Below are positions 1-8,733 of a DNA stretch of 43,196 bases, in pieces. The first letter of the stretch is position 1; each line of letters opens with the position of its first letter. The DNA comes from Candidatus Aegiribacteria sp. (GTDB lineage Bacteria; Fermentibacterota; Fermentibacteria; Fermentibacterales; JCC-6), in the NCBI GenBank assembly GCA_030600545.1, contig JAUVLV010000019.1, positions 1 to 43,196 on the forward strand. Reading direction: 5' to 3'. The position numbers were made by a program, and so were the translations under genes. The notes under the pieces were generated by a model. It saw only the letters and a list, made by a program, of their open reading frames with translations, did not search any database and was not told the DNA's origin.

Positions 1-518
1 TGTTCAGCATCCTTCTCAAGGGCAGCATAACTGAATCTTATCCCCTCCGCCGGATCGAACCCCAGTTCATCAACGGCCTTCATAACGGCTTCCTCCGATT
101 CAGCCTCGATTTCAACGAAGCGTCCAAACCAGAGTTCATCCAGACATATCTGGGCTTCACCAATTCTGCATTCCCTTCTTGTCTTTTCGTATCTGTACAC
201 AACTCCGTAACCCAGAAGCTCAAACAGTTTCAGCGCGTCCTCCTGGGAACATTCAAGAACAGCTTCCTCTTCATGCCGTACTTTCAGCGCAGTAGCTGGA
301 AGAGGTCTTTTGATCGTTACAAGTGTACCTCTTTCGCAGTTCCTCAGGCGGAAAAGGGTATCCGTCTTTCTCAGAGGTCCTCCCATAAGATCCAGAACCA
401 GGTTGTTCTCTCGGACGGCATCTCCGGGTTTAACTCCTATGATTTCCAGACGCTGCTCTACTTTTTGGAAATCTTCAACTCTGAACTTCAATTCCATTTC
501 AAGCAATGTTACATCCAC
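1..518 (-). CDS. CYTH domain protein (class IV adenylate cyclase / triphosphatase family), 3' end cut by window
   Basis: The reading frame runs off the left edge of the window, so only about the first 172 residues are visible. The N-terminus carries the ExExK signature of CYTH enzymes (E7, E9, K11, counted from the GTG start at 518). It continues with basic and acidic beta-strand segments such as LFRLRN and VTIKRP that fit the tunnel-shaped fold. CYTH proteins act on triphosphorylated substrates: cAMP synthesis (CyaB), thiamine triphosphate or inorganic triphosphate. The exact substrate cannot be read here. I chose GTG 518 because the ATG at 497 would remove the first acidic residue of the signature. 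No strong ribosome binding site is visible at either start. Confidence 0.8.
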   Translation of the reverse strand, partial: MDVTLLEMELKFRVEDFQKVEQRLEIIGVKPGDAVRENNLVLDLMGGPLRKTDTLFRLRNCERGTLVTIKRPLPATALKVRHEEEAVLECSQEDALKLFELLGYGVVYRYEKTRRECRIGEAQICLDELWFGRFVEIEAESEEAVMKAVDELGFDPAEGIRFSYAALEKDAE

Positions 519-536
519 TTCTGCTTAAGACACTGA

Positions 537-565
537 TTGACCTTTTCAGTATGATAACTTAAATT
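537..565 (+). promoter_or_regulatory. Putative sigma-70-type promoter of tRNA-Ser
   Basis: TTGACC at 537-542 and TAAATT at 560-565 are separated by 17 bases and end about 10 bases before the mature tRNA 5' end. This is a good match in spacing and a partial match in sequence to the sigma-70 consensus. It is seen by eye only. Confidence 0.5.
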
Positions 566-575
566 CGACCGTTAC

Positions 576-661
576 GGAGGACTAGTCTAATTGGTAAGGC
601 AGCGGATTTGAAATCCGCCGGGTCTAATCCCTTCGGGGTTCGAGTCCCCGGTCCTCCGCCA
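576..661 (+). tRNA. tRNA-Ser (anticodon UGA)
   Basis: A full cloverleaf can be drawn. The acceptor stem GGAGGAC (576-582) pairs with GTCCTCC (651-657), followed by discriminator G and an encoded CCA (659-661). The anticodon stem is GCGGA/TCCGC with loop TTTGAAA, giving anticodon TGA at 609-611. The T-arm is CGGGG-TTCGAGT-CCCCG. A long variable arm with a GGG/CCC stem makes it class II, as expected for serine. It reads UCA and other UCN codons. It is the only plus-strand gene in the first 37 kb and stands alone between two minus-strand genes. Confidence 0.97.
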
Positions 662-689
662 AAAAAAGGAGCCCCTTGCGAGGCTCCTT
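661..689 (-). terminator. Intrinsic terminator of the lipoprotein gene
   Basis: AAGGAGCC (666-673) and GGCTCCTT (682-689) form an 8-bp stem with an 8-base loop. On the minus strand the stem is followed by a run of T (complement of 661-667). It lies just past the stop of the lipoprotein gene at 712 and touches the tRNA CCA end. On the plus strand there is no U-run, so it serves the minus-strand gene. Confidence 0.8.
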
Positions 690-711
690 CAAATCACAAT
701 ATCGATACTGT

Positions 712-1098
712 TTAGAACATTCCTCCGTCAGTCATTACCCAGCTGCCGTTCTCGAGCATAAGTTCGACTTCCTGCTCCTGGGTCTGGCCCATGATGGTCA
801 TCTCGACGGTTACTACCGCAGTTTCGCCGTCAATTTCAGAGCCAAGGATCTCGAATTCCATGGCGGACATAACACTGAATATGCCCTGCATCATTTCTTT
901 GTCTTCGTCTGACATATCGGTGATCTCAGAACGATCTTCTTCCGGCATATACTGCGCCATGGCATCTATATCACCGGATTTCATAGCATTGAACGCACCG
1001 TTAACAGCTTCCTCGGGAGTGCTTGCGCCGCCTCCGCCACCACCGCAGGCCATAACAACAAGGCCCATAACACCAAAAACAGCTAAAATCTTTCGCAT
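712..1098 (-). CDS. Small lipoprotein with NTF2/DUF4878-like fold
   Basis: This is a 128-residue exported lipoprotein. The signal peptide has a short basic N-terminus and a hydrophobic core ending in the lipobox VMAC (C18). It is followed at once by six glycines and a Ser/Thr stretch, a flexible tether. The mature part begins with TPEEAVNGAFNAMKSGD, typical of small NTF2-like lipoproteins of the DUF4878 kind, and ends in a beta-rich half (VTVEMTIMGQ, GSWVMTDGG). The start at 1098 has GGAGG a few bases upstream. It is monocistronic with its own terminator. The precise function is unknown; a ligand-binding or envelope-stability role would be a guess. Confidence 0.85.
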   Translation of the reverse strand: MRKILAVFGVMGLVVMACGGGGGGASTPEEAVNGAFNAMKSGDIDAMAQYMPEEDRSEITDMSDEDKEMMQGIFSVMSAMEFEILGSEIDGETAVVTVEMTIMGQTQEQEVELMLENGSWVMTDGGMF

Positions 1099-1265
1099 TT
1101 GTAACCTCCATTTAGAGTATCAGAAGTATTGCAGATTCCGTGAGAATGGAAAATGTAACCCCTGAGTATCTGATTCGAACATCGAATACTACAACAACAT
1201 CGGCTATTGCGTCAACAGGAACGAGATATTCATTCTACTTACGCATCTTCTGATGTAATGCAGAT

Positions 1266-1751
1266 TTAAAAGAGTTGATCCAGAATCGGTGAACCTGTGA
1301 CTTTCCATGATGAATCTTCCCATGTTAATTGGATAGAAAGGGAGTATCCTGAATTCCAGGTGAATACAACCTCAGCATTCCTGCCGTTCATGGAAGCTTC
1401 CTCCGAGATGACGTTTTCATGGGAAGGTATGTATACTCCGTCAAGCATTCTGGTAACGAAGTCGCCGGTTGTCATCCATTCAAGGTCCCATGTTGTCAGG
1501 TTCATGCCAAGTTCCCGAAGCAGTGTTCCCGCTATATCCGGATCATCCGCTGCAAGCTCTTTCAGCTGCCGATAGCTCGATTCTATCTGAATCCTGATGC
1601 TTTCGGACATCAGGTCCAGAAATCTTTCCCCATCACTGTACTCAACCGCCTCCAGCAGATCCCAGGTGGAATCGATCGGGGTTGATGATGCGACCGACAC
1701 AACGGAGACGAGTACTGCTAAGATAATTATGGAATTCCGCAGTATATCCAT
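1266..1751 (-). CDS. Secreted hypothetical protein
   Basis: The 161-residue protein starts with a clear Sec signal peptide (hydrophobic IIILAVLVSVVSVA, likely cleaved near residue 22). The mature part has an alpha-helical first half (WDLLEAVEYSDGERFLDLMS) and a beta-rich second half (AEVVFTWNSG, SIQLTWEDSSWKVTG). This recalls the NTF2-like layout of the neighbouring lipoprotein, but I cannot name a family. Its start lies inside the 3' end of the PHP gene (25-base overlap), so the two are probably translated from one message. It has no lipobox. Confidence 0.75.
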   Translation of the reverse strand: MDILRNSIIILAVLVSVVSVASSTPIDSTWDLLEAVEYSDGERFLDLMSESIRIQIESSYRQLKELAADDPDIAGTLLRELGMNLTTWDLEWMTTGDFVTRMLDGVYIPSHENVISEEASMNGRNAEVVFTWNSGYSLSIQLTWEDSSWKVTGSPILDQLF

Positions 1752-2689
1752 GTTTTTCCTTTTCTGAAAACGCTGACTGAAACGTGTCCCGTAAACTTCG
1801 AGCTTATCCGGTGACTTCCAGCTTCAAAATGACCCTGCCATAATATATTTCCGGATTTGCTTATCACTACTTCCCCTGCTCCCGGAAGATGAAGTAAAAC
1901 ACTGTCATCTTCCCTTCTGGCCCTGAATCCCTTCGCGTTTCCATACAAAGCGTTACTCGTAAAACATGATCCTCTCTGAAGAGCTTTCAGTATCTGCTTC
2001 TCGGCGATTTCGTTGGAATCTGACATTCTGCCATCCAGAAGTATATGTGTTGTAAGCCTTCTGAACAGCATATCGTATGGAAAGACTTCAAACCTGATGC
2101 GTCCGACCCCGTATCTCAGGGCATGTGCATCCGGACATGCAATAGCGCAACCTCCGGTTCCCTCCCAAAACTTTATCGCACGGGGATCAGGATGTTCCAC
2201 GTGCCTGTCGGGATTTATCAGCTTCGACGCCACGTTGAAACGTGAGATACCTTTCTTCCAGAGTGACATGTAGTTCCATACCTCCACCCCTGAAAGCCCG
2301 GCAGTATTTCCCGCTGTCCATGAATAGCTTCTTGTTCTGGGGAGTTTCCCCGGCTCTTCGGTAGGGTGAGCTGCAATGACTATACCGCCTTTTTCGTTTA
2401 CGAATGATATCTGTTCCCTGGTATCCCACGTTCCGGGGAGCTCATCAATTCCATAGACCAGCAGATGGCTGTTTTCCGCTGAATCCTGCAGTTCGGTTCC
2501 GGCAAGAACAAAAAGAGATGAATTCCAGCCTCCGAAGCCCCTTTCCCTTGCGTCCAGTGTATTGTGATCGTTTATTCCAAGAATATCCACTCCCGCGGAT
2601 ATCGCCTTTTGAATAACCTCTTCTATCGAACCGGTTCCGTCGGATGCATCGGTGTGAACATGAAGCACGGCTTTTTTTTCAATCAGCAT
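1727..2689 (-). CDS. PHP-domain metal-dependent phosphoesterase
   Basis: The 320-residue protein opens with the PHP metal motif LHVHTDASDGTGS (HxH at residues 10 and 12). GINDHNTLDARE and a later CPDAHALRYG (DxH) complete the metal sites of the amidohydrolase-like PHP fold, as in the YciV/TrpH and histidinol-phosphatase families. Those enzymes hydrolyse phosphoesters such as nucleoside 3',5'-bisphosphates or RNA 5' ends; the substrate here is not readable. It has no signal peptide, so it is cytoplasmic. It begins 11 bases after the P-type ATPase stop and overlaps the following secreted protein, so the three probably form one transcript. Confidence 0.85.
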   Translation of the reverse strand: MLIEKKAVLHVHTDASDGTGSIEEVIQKAISAGVDILGINDHNTLDARERGFGGWNSSLFVLAGTELQDSAENSHLLVYGIDELPGTWDTREQISFVNEKGGIVIAAHPTEEPGKLPRTRSYSWTAGNTAGLSGVEVWNYMSLWKKGISRFNVASKLINPDRHVEHPDPRAIKFWEGTGGCAIACPDAHALRYGVGRIRFEVFPYDMLFRRLTTHILLDGRMSDSNEIAEKQILKALQRGSCFTSNALYGNAKGFRARREDDSVLLHLPGAGEVVISKSGNILWQGHFEAGSHRISSKFTGHVSVSVFRKGKTWIYCGIP

Positions 2690-2700
2690 CGGAAATCATT

Positions 2701-5505
2701 TCAGAAAACGTCTGCAGCTTTCTCATGCCTGAATCGTCTTCGGAGTTTCATCATCTCGAATACACCCAGGAATATCAGTGCGGCACCAAGCACGAACAGC
2801 CAGTCGATTATCCCCGGTCCGCTGAAGTACAGAAATCTGCTTACGAAAGGTACATATACAGCTGTCAGTATAAGGCAGATGGATCCCATAATGGACCAGA
2901 GAAGAGTTTTATTGCTGAAGATATTCCTGTTGAAAACGGAGGTAAAATCGTATCTTCTGGAAAGTACATTGGCGAACTGGCAGAAAGCGATTGTCAGATA
3001 AGCGATTGTTGTCGCCCTGAGGTATGCAGTGGGAAAAGGCATCACTATATCGGAAGGGAAAACTTCCCCGGTTCGGAACATGCTGAACGCGTAATTGCCG
3101 AAAGCGAGCCCGCCTATCAGGACTCCGAGGAGCAGCACTTCCATGGACGATTGCCTGTTCATTATATGATCGCTTTGATTCCTGGGAGAAATCCGCATGA
3201 CACCCTTTGCTGAGGGGTCAAATGTAAGGCATGTAAGGGGCATTACCTCAGCAAGGAGGTCGATGGCAAGTATCTGAAGGGCAAGGATTGGTATCGCCCA
3301 GTTTCCCAGAGCAACCGATGTAAGTCCTAATATCACGATTGCTAGTTCAGCCGCATTCGTGGTCATTGAGGCAAGAACAGTTTTCTTTAGATTACTGTAG
3401 ATAGTCCTTCCTTCCCTGATTGCCTCTACCAATGTTGGAAAGCTGTCATCAAGAAGTATCAGTTCGGCGGCTTCCTTCGCGACATCGGTTCCTGTAATTC
3501 CCATGGCGACACCTATATCCGCACGTTTAAGCGCAGGAGCGTCGTTAACGCCGTCACCGGTTACAGCCACCACTTCCTTCTGATCCTCAAGAATGTTGAC
3601 GATTCTAAGCTTGTGCGCAGGACTCACCCTTGAGAATATCACCGAATCATCCGTCATGAGAATCCGTGTAAGTTCCTCATCGTTCATGTCTTCCAGCTGT
3701 TCACCTGTGTAAACGGGTGGTTCCCCCGACCGGCACAGGCCTATTTCCCTGCCAATCGCTTTTGCGGTTATCGCATGGTCTCCTGTCATGATTACTATTC
3801 TTACTCTGGCTTTACGACATGCGGCTATAGCCTCTCTCACTCCTTCTTTCGGGGGATCGGTCATTCCCACAAGACCCAGGAAGACGACGTCTTTCTCAAT
3901 TTCGTCCAGAACGTAATCACTTCCATTTAATTCCAGGGGGCGAAAGGCGATGGCCAGAACCCTGAGTGCCTGGTTGGAATACTCCTCGTTAACAACCTTT
4001 ATTCGTTCTCTATCTTCATCGGTTACAGGTACAGCTTCCCCGTTTTTGTAAATGTACTTCGAAATGGCGAGAACACTGTCCGTTGCTCCCTTCATGGCCA
4101 GCTCTATCCTGTCGCCGAACTTCCGCACGGAACTCATCCTCTTTCTTTCGGAATCGAAGGGGAATTCGTGCAGTTCCGGGTTTTCTTCATCCTCAGTGGG
4201 GCTTCTGGTTCCCAGTTTTGTGGACATGGTCACTAGGGCGGCTTCAGTCGGATCTCCAACAGGATACCAGCTTTTATGTTCTTCATCAGGGGCATGTATT
4301 TCAGCATTGGATGCCATGGTTCCAGCATCCATCAATATCTCTATTTCATCTATCTGTTCCGCGTTCAAGGGGTTGCCATCCGAATCCAGTATGGAGCCCT
4401 CAGGCTTGTATCCTAATCCTTTAAGTTCGTATTCGCTGCCGTCGAACCAGACCTTTGTTACAGTCATTTCGTTTTTCGTCAGCGTACCTGTTTTATCCGT
4501 ACAGATTACGGTAGTGGAGCCGAGGGTTTCAACTGAGGGAAGACTCTTAACTACTGCTTTCCGTTCAGCAAGCCTTCTACTGGCAGCGGTTAGAGCAACG
4601 GTTACCTGTGCGGGGAGCGCCTGGGGAACGGAAGCGACAGCAACACCGAGTGCGAGTATCATACTCGTCACTAGCGGGAATCCCTGCCAGAGAGCTACTC
4701 CGAAAAGCCCTATACTCAGGACAATAACTATTGCTGTCAGCCATTTTGCAAGGATTCCAAGTTCCTTCTGCAGAGGGGATTTAACAGTAGCAGTTTCCTG
4801 GGTCATACTTGCTATCTTACCCATTTCGGTGAACATGCCGGTTCTGACAATAACCCCCGTCGCGCTTCCTGTCGCAACCGTTGTACCCATGAAGGCCATG
4901 TTTTCCTGATCGGATATTATGCATCTGTCCGCGATAGCGTTGGTATGCTTCTCCTGGGGCATGGATTCACCTGTAAGTGAAAATTCCACCGTTCGTAAGT
5001 CGAAGGATTCAAGAAGCCGTATATCTGCAGGTATCTTATCCCCCGCCTCAACTTCGACTATATCCCCGGGCACAAGCATGCCCTGTGCTATCTCGGTAAG
5101 CTCTCCATCCACCATTACTTTAGCCGGGGATTTGATAAGCTCCTTCAGCCGCTCAAGTATTTTTCCGGCCTTGTACTCCTGAATGAAACCGATAATGGCA
5201 TTGATAATTACTATTACGAACATTACGGTGCCATCCCGATAGCTGCCAATGACAAACGAAATTATTCCCGCTGCTATGAGTACAAGAACAAGCAGATCCC
5301 GGAACTGCTTTAGTAATACCATCCATTTCGGAACAGTTACATCTGCAGCAATTTCGTTGGAACCCACCCGAGAACGTATCTTCTCAGCGGTCTTTCTGGA
5401 TAATCCTTTTTCAGTGGATCCAAGATTTTCAAGGGTTTCCCGCGGAGTCAGACGGTAATACTCGGTATTCTCCATAAGTGCCGTTCCGTCGCTGTTTTTC
5501 TGCAT
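2701..5505 (-). CDS. P-type cation-transporting ATPase (P2-like)
   Basis: The 934-residue protein has every P-type landmark: an N-terminal cation-ATPase segment, TGES (178-181, actuator), DKTGT with phosphorylated D337, KGATD (472-476, nucleotide domain), TGDHAITA (574-581) and GDGVNDAP (650-657). The C-terminal membrane half carries TNAAE (N717, E720) and AIDLLAE (D749, E753), which match the M5 and M6 ion-site positions of Ca2+-type pumps. The M4 signature is PQALP (294-298), where Ca2+ pumps usually have PEGLP. The transported ion is therefore uncertain (Ca2+, Mg2+ or a monovalent cation). The start could also be the internal Met11; neither has a strong Shine-Dalgarno. Confidence 0.93.
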   Translation of the reverse strand: MQKNSDGTALMENTEYYRLTPRETLENLGSTEKGLSRKTAEKIRSRVGSNEIAADVTVPKWMVLLKQFRDLLVLVLIAAGIISFVIGSYRDGTVMFVIVIINAIIGFIQEYKAGKILERLKELIKSPAKVMVDGELTEIAQGMLVPGDIVEVEAGDKIPADIRLLESFDLRTVEFSLTGESMPQEKHTNAIADRCIISDQENMAFMGTTVATGSATGVIVRTGMFTEMGKIASMTQETATVKSPLQKELGILAKWLTAIVIVLSIGLFGVALWQGFPLVTSMILALGVAVASVPQALPAQVTVALTAASRRLAERKAVVKSLPSVETLGSTTVICTDKTGTLTKNEMTVTKVWFDGSEYELKGLGYKPEGSILDSDGNPLNAEQIDEIEILMDAGTMASNAEIHAPDEEHKSWYPVGDPTEAALVTMSTKLGTRSPTEDEENPELHEFPFDSERKRMSSVRKFGDRIELAMKGATDSVLAISKYIYKNGEAVPVTDEDRERIKVVNEEYSNQALRVLAIAFRPLELNGSDYVLDEIEKDVVFLGLVGMTDPPKEGVREAIAACRKARVRIVIMTGDHAITAKAIGREIGLCRSGEPPVYTGEQLEDMNDEELTRILMTDDSVIFSRVSPAHKLRIVNILEDQKEVVAVTGDGVNDAPALKRADIGVAMGITGTDVAKEAAELILLDDSFPTLVEAIREGRTIYSNLKKTVLASMTTNAAELAIVILGLTSVALGNWAIPILALQILAIDLLAEVMPLTCLTFDPSAKGVMRISPRNQSDHIMNRQSSMEVLLLGVLIGGLAFGNYAFSMFRTGEVFPSDIVMPFPTAYLRATTIAYLTIAFCQFANVLSRRYDFTSVFNRNIFSNKTLLWSIMGSICLILTAVYVPFVSRFLYFSGPGIIDWLFVLGAALIFLGVFEMMKLRRRFRHEKAADVF

Positions 5506-5578
5506 ATTACCACTGTTTCCGTTTGTTTGATTAACTGATTCCGAGCGGGTATGGCCAGCACTCTCCTGAAAAGACGGG

Positions 5579-6772
5579 TTACTTTCTCCTGCGCTTTATC
5601 TCTTTGATAACGAGGGGAATAATTTCGAAGAGGTCCCCTACAAAACCCTCATCACAGAATTCGAAGATCGGGGCGGATTCATCTTTGTTGACGGCAAATA
5701 TTCTGTCAGATGACTGCATCCCCACCCTGTGCTGAACAGCTCCGGATATACCGCACGCGATGTAGGTTTTAGGCTGCACGGTTTTTCCGGTCTGTCCAAC
5801 CTGGTGCGGGTAAGGAATCCATCCTGCATCGATGGCGGCGCGGCTTGCTCCGATACTTCCGTCGAGAAGGTCGGCAAGCTCCTCAAGCAGAGCAAAGTTC
5901 TCTGGAGCTTTAAGCCCTCTGCCGCCTGACACTATTACCTCAGCTTCTGTTATATCGATTTCTCCCTCATCCAGCGGTTTGAACTCCAGCACTTCAGTTC
6001 TGCTGGCCAGATCTTCGGGAGACAGTTCTATCTTCTCAATTTTCCCTTTTCTGGCATCATCGGGTTCATTGGCTTTCATAACCCTGGGTCTTACAGTCGC
6101 CATCTGAGGCCTGGTATCCGAACATACGATAGTTGCCAGTATATTCCCTCCGAAGGCGGGTCTTGTCTGAAGGAGACCTCCGTTTGCAGGATCAATTGCC
6201 AGTTCTGTACAATCGGCAGTAAGACCGGTGTTCAGATTCTTGGAAATTCTGGGCATGAGGTCGCGGCCTGTGGTAGTTGCCGCAGCCAGTACAACTGCTG
6301 GTTTTTGTTCGATTATCAGTCTCTCAGTAATTCTGGAGAAAGGTTCGGTTCTGAAATGCTTAAGTTGCGGGTCTTCCGCAAGATATACAGTGTCCGCACC
6401 ATAACCGATGAGTTTATCCGGCCAGTCACCGGCTTCTTCGGTAAGAAGAACCACCGATATTTTGCTTCCGTCGACCTCAGCCAGCCTTCCGGCTTCTCCC
6501 AAGAGTTCAAGTGTACTGTGATCAACCATGCCGTCACGCTGCTCGGCAAGAACCATGATACCCGAATACTGATCCATCTCTATCTCACCCGATTCTCCGG
6601 TCCGTATTATTATGGCTCCGAAAGAACAGGATGATTCACAGGCTCCGCACAGTGTGCATTCATCACTGATAACAGCCAGATCATCCTTCATTGAGATGGC
6701 CCCAAAGGGACATGCCGGCACGCATGCGCCGCAGCCTACACAAGTCTCTTTGCGCACTTCAATACTTGCCAT
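5579..6772 (-). CDS. etfA: Electron transfer flavoprotein alpha subunit with N-terminal 2[4Fe-4S] ferredoxin domain
   Basis: Residues 1-60 form a two-cluster ferredoxin: C11, C14, C17, C21 and C39, C42, C45, C49. The rest is a normal EtfA, with the ETF alpha/beta N-domain and the C-terminal FAD-binding domain (SGGRGLKAPENF, GASRAAIDAGWIP, HQVGQTGKTVQPKTYIACG). EtfA pairs with EtfB to hold FAD and pass electrons between acyl-CoA dehydrogenases and other carriers. The ferredoxin extension is found in EtfA of anaerobes and suggests exchange with low-potential iron-sulfur partners. It is the last gene of the superoperon; its start overlaps the etfB stop by one base (TAATG). Confidence 0.95.
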   Translation of the reverse strand: MASIEVRKETCVGCGACVPACPFGAISMKDDLAVISDECTLCGACESSCSFGAIIIRTGESGEIEMDQYSGIMVLAEQRDGMVDHSTLELLGEAGRLAEVDGSKISVVLLTEEAGDWPDKLIGYGADTVYLAEDPQLKHFRTEPFSRITERLIIEQKPAVVLAAATTTGRDLMPRISKNLNTGLTADCTELAIDPANGGLLQTRPAFGGNILATIVCSDTRPQMATVRPRVMKANEPDDARKGKIEKIELSPEDLASRTEVLEFKPLDEGEIDITEAEVIVSGGRGLKAPENFALLEELADLLDGSIGASRAAIDAGWIPYPHQVGQTGKTVQPKTYIACGISGAVQHRVGMQSSDRIFAVNKDESAPIFEFCDEGFVGDLFEIIPLVIKEIKRRRK

Positions 6773-7557
6773 TACCTGCCCTCCTTCCCAAGGAGGGAAT
6801 CGACCATAAGTCTGGCCAGTTCCTCCGGTTCCCCATGGTGGATCTCTCCGTCAGAGAATGTTTCAGGAGTTGTGATCTTCACAACTCTTGTGGGTGATCC
6901 GTCCAGACCCACTTCATTCTCTGGCAGCTTAAGATCCTCAATTCCCCAAACGGGTATTTCGATCTTCCTGGCTTTCATTTTACCTCTAAGGGAAGGAAGC
7001 CTGGGTGTGTTTGCATCTTTGAGCACAGTGATGACAACAGGAAGGGAGGATTTGATTATCTCACAGCCGCCTTCAACGTACCGTTCAGAAATAATACTGT
7101 TTTCATCGATTTCCAGTACTTTGCCAACAAATGTTACCTGCGGCCAGTCAAGTGATGCTGCTATACTGGGACCAGTTTGAGCTGTGTCTCCGTCAATTGC
7201 CTGTTTACCGGTCATGACGATATCTATATCTCCCAATTTTTCCACGGCCTTTGCCAGAGTATGGCTTGTAGCCCAGGTGTCCGCCCCGGCAAACGCCCTG
7301 TCGGAAAGAAGAATCGCTTCATCAGCTCCCATGGAAATTGCTTCTCTAAGTACCGCTTCAGCCTGGGGAGGTCCCATTGTTATAACTGTAACGGTTCCTC
7401 CAAGCTCATCTCTCCATTTCATCGCCTCTTCGAGAGCATACTCGTCGAAGGGGTTCAGTATCGAAGGTACTCCCTCGCGGATAAGTGTACCCCGCTCTTC
7501 ATCTATCCTCACCTCAGCTGTATCGGGAACCTGTTTTACTGCAACAACTATCCGCAT
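6772..7557 (-). CDS. etfB: Electron transfer flavoprotein beta subunit
   Basis: The 261-residue protein starts MRIVVAVKQVPDTAEVRID, typical of EtfB. It has NPFDEYALEEAMKW, MGPPQAEAVLREAISMGAD and the conserved GKQAIDGDTAQTGPSIAASL nucleotide-binding segment. It binds AMP or, in bifurcating ETFs, a second FAD. It sits between the acyl-CoA dehydrogenase (2-base gap) and etfA (1-base overlap), so the three subunits should be made together. Confidence 0.96.
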   Translation of the reverse strand: MRIVVAVKQVPDTAEVRIDEERGTLIREGVPSILNPFDEYALEEAMKWRDELGGTVTVITMGPPQAEAVLREAISMGADEAILLSDRAFAGADTWATSHTLAKAVEKLGDIDIVMTGKQAIDGDTAQTGPSIAASLDWPQVTFVGKVLEIDENSIISERYVEGGCEIIKSSLPVVITVLKDANTPRLPSLRGKMKARKIEIPVWGIEDLKLPENEVGLDGSPTRVVKITTPETFSDGEIHHGEPEELARLMVDSLLGKEGR

Positions 7558-7559
7558 TA

Positions 7560-8732
7560 CTACTTCCCCCTGGCGGCTGTTTCCTTGATCAGCGCAGAGG
7601 CTATTACGCTGCGCTGGATCTGGTTTGTACCTTCGTATATCTGTGTGATCTTGGCATCCCTCATCATTTTCTCGACAGGATACTCCTTCATATAACCGTA
7701 ACCGCCAAGGATCTGTACGGCGTCCGTGGTAACTTTCATGGCAACATCACTGGCAAACACCTTTGCCATGGCGGATTCCTTCTCGAACTTTCTTTCCCCG
7801 GCATCTATCATCTTTGCTGTACAGTAAACCAGAGCCCGTGCAGCCTCTGTCTGGGTTGCCATATCAGCCAGCATGAACTGAATTCCCTGGAAGGAATCTA
7901 TCCTCTGACCGAACTGCACCCTTTCGGAGGCGTACTTTGCCGCTTCGTCAAGGGCCCCCTGTGCGATACCAACAGCCTGTGCTGCTACTCCCGGACGGGA
8001 TGTGTTAAGGGTTTTCATGGCCACTATGAATCCGTAGCCTTCTCTCGATATTATATTCTCAGCGGGAATTTTGCAATCCTCGAATATCAATTCCATTGTT
8101 GAGGATGCTCTTATACCCATCTTGTTCTCTTTTTTGCCGTAGCTGAATCCTTCTGTACCCTCTTCAACTATAAAGGCGGTAAGCCCTCTGGCACCTCTTG
8201 AAGGATCGGTCTGGGCAATAATTGTATAAATCTGAGCTTCCCCACCGTTCGTTATCCACTGCTTGGTTCCGTTGAGAATGTAACTGTCCCCGTCTTTTAC
8301 AGCTTTTGTCTTTACTGCACCGGCATCGCTTCCGGCTTCAGACTCTGTGAGAGCGAAAGCTGCAAGCTTCGCGCCGGATGCAAGATCGGGAAGGTATTTT
8401 TTCTTCTGTTCATCGGATCCTGATATAAGTATAGGCATGGCTCCCAGTGCGTTTGCGGCGAATGATACCGCAACACCTCCACAGGCCTTGCTCAGCTCCT
8501 CCGTTGCCACGGCAAGAGCCATTGAACCGCCACCGAAAATCTCTGCTGAACCGCCGTAAGCTTCAGGGATGTATATCCCAAAAAGGTCGCTGGCAGCCAT
8601 AACCTTAATAATCTCTCGGGGGAACCTGTTTTCCTCATCAAGCTTCGCTCGGACAGGAACGATATACTTCTCAGCTATCTCCGCACATATTTCCTTTATA
8701 TCATTCAATTCTTCAGAAAGATAATAATTCAC
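7560..8732 (-). CDS. Acyl-CoA dehydrogenase (butyryl-CoA dehydrogenase-like)
   Basis: The 390-residue flavoenzyme has the signatures AFALTESEAGSDAGAVKT, KQWITNGGEAQIY, QFGQRIDSFQGIQFMLADMA and LGGYGYMKEYPVEKMMRDAK. The catalytic base is E367 in YEGTNQIQR, the position used by short- and medium-chain enzymes. It interconverts acyl-CoA and trans-2-enoyl-CoA, passing electrons to or from the adjacent EtfAB. Whether it works in beta-oxidation or in the reductive direction (crotonyl-CoA to butyryl-CoA) cannot be settled from sequence. It starts 1 base after the rnc stop. Confidence 0.95.
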   Translation of the reverse strand: MNYYLSEELNDIKEICAEIAEKYIVPVRAKLDEENRFPREIIKVMAASDLFGIYIPEAYGGSAEIFGGGSMALAVATEELSKACGGVAVSFAANALGAMPILISGSDEQKKKYLPDLASGAKLAAFALTESEAGSDAGAVKTKAVKDGDSYILNGTKQWITNGGEAQIYTIIAQTDPSRGARGLTAFIVEEGTEGFSYGKKENKMGIRASSTMELIFEDCKIPAENIISREGYGFIVAMKTLNTSRPGVAAQAVGIAQGALDEAAKYASERVQFGQRIDSFQGIQFMLADMATQTEAARALVYCTAKMIDAGERKFEKESAMAKVFASDVAMKVTTDAVQILGGYGYMKEYPVEKMMRDAKITQIYEGTNQIQRSVIASALIKETAARGK

Positions 8733-8733
8733 T

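Noticed and set aside
576-661. Selenocysteine tRNA
   Set aside because: The long variable arm prompted the thought, but the anticodon is TGA (reads UCA), not TCA, and the acceptor stem is 7 bp.
4052-4909. Plus-strand open frame (285 codons) opposite the P-type ATPase
   Set aside because: It is a serine-rich shadow frame of a gene whose motifs are unambiguous on the minus strand.
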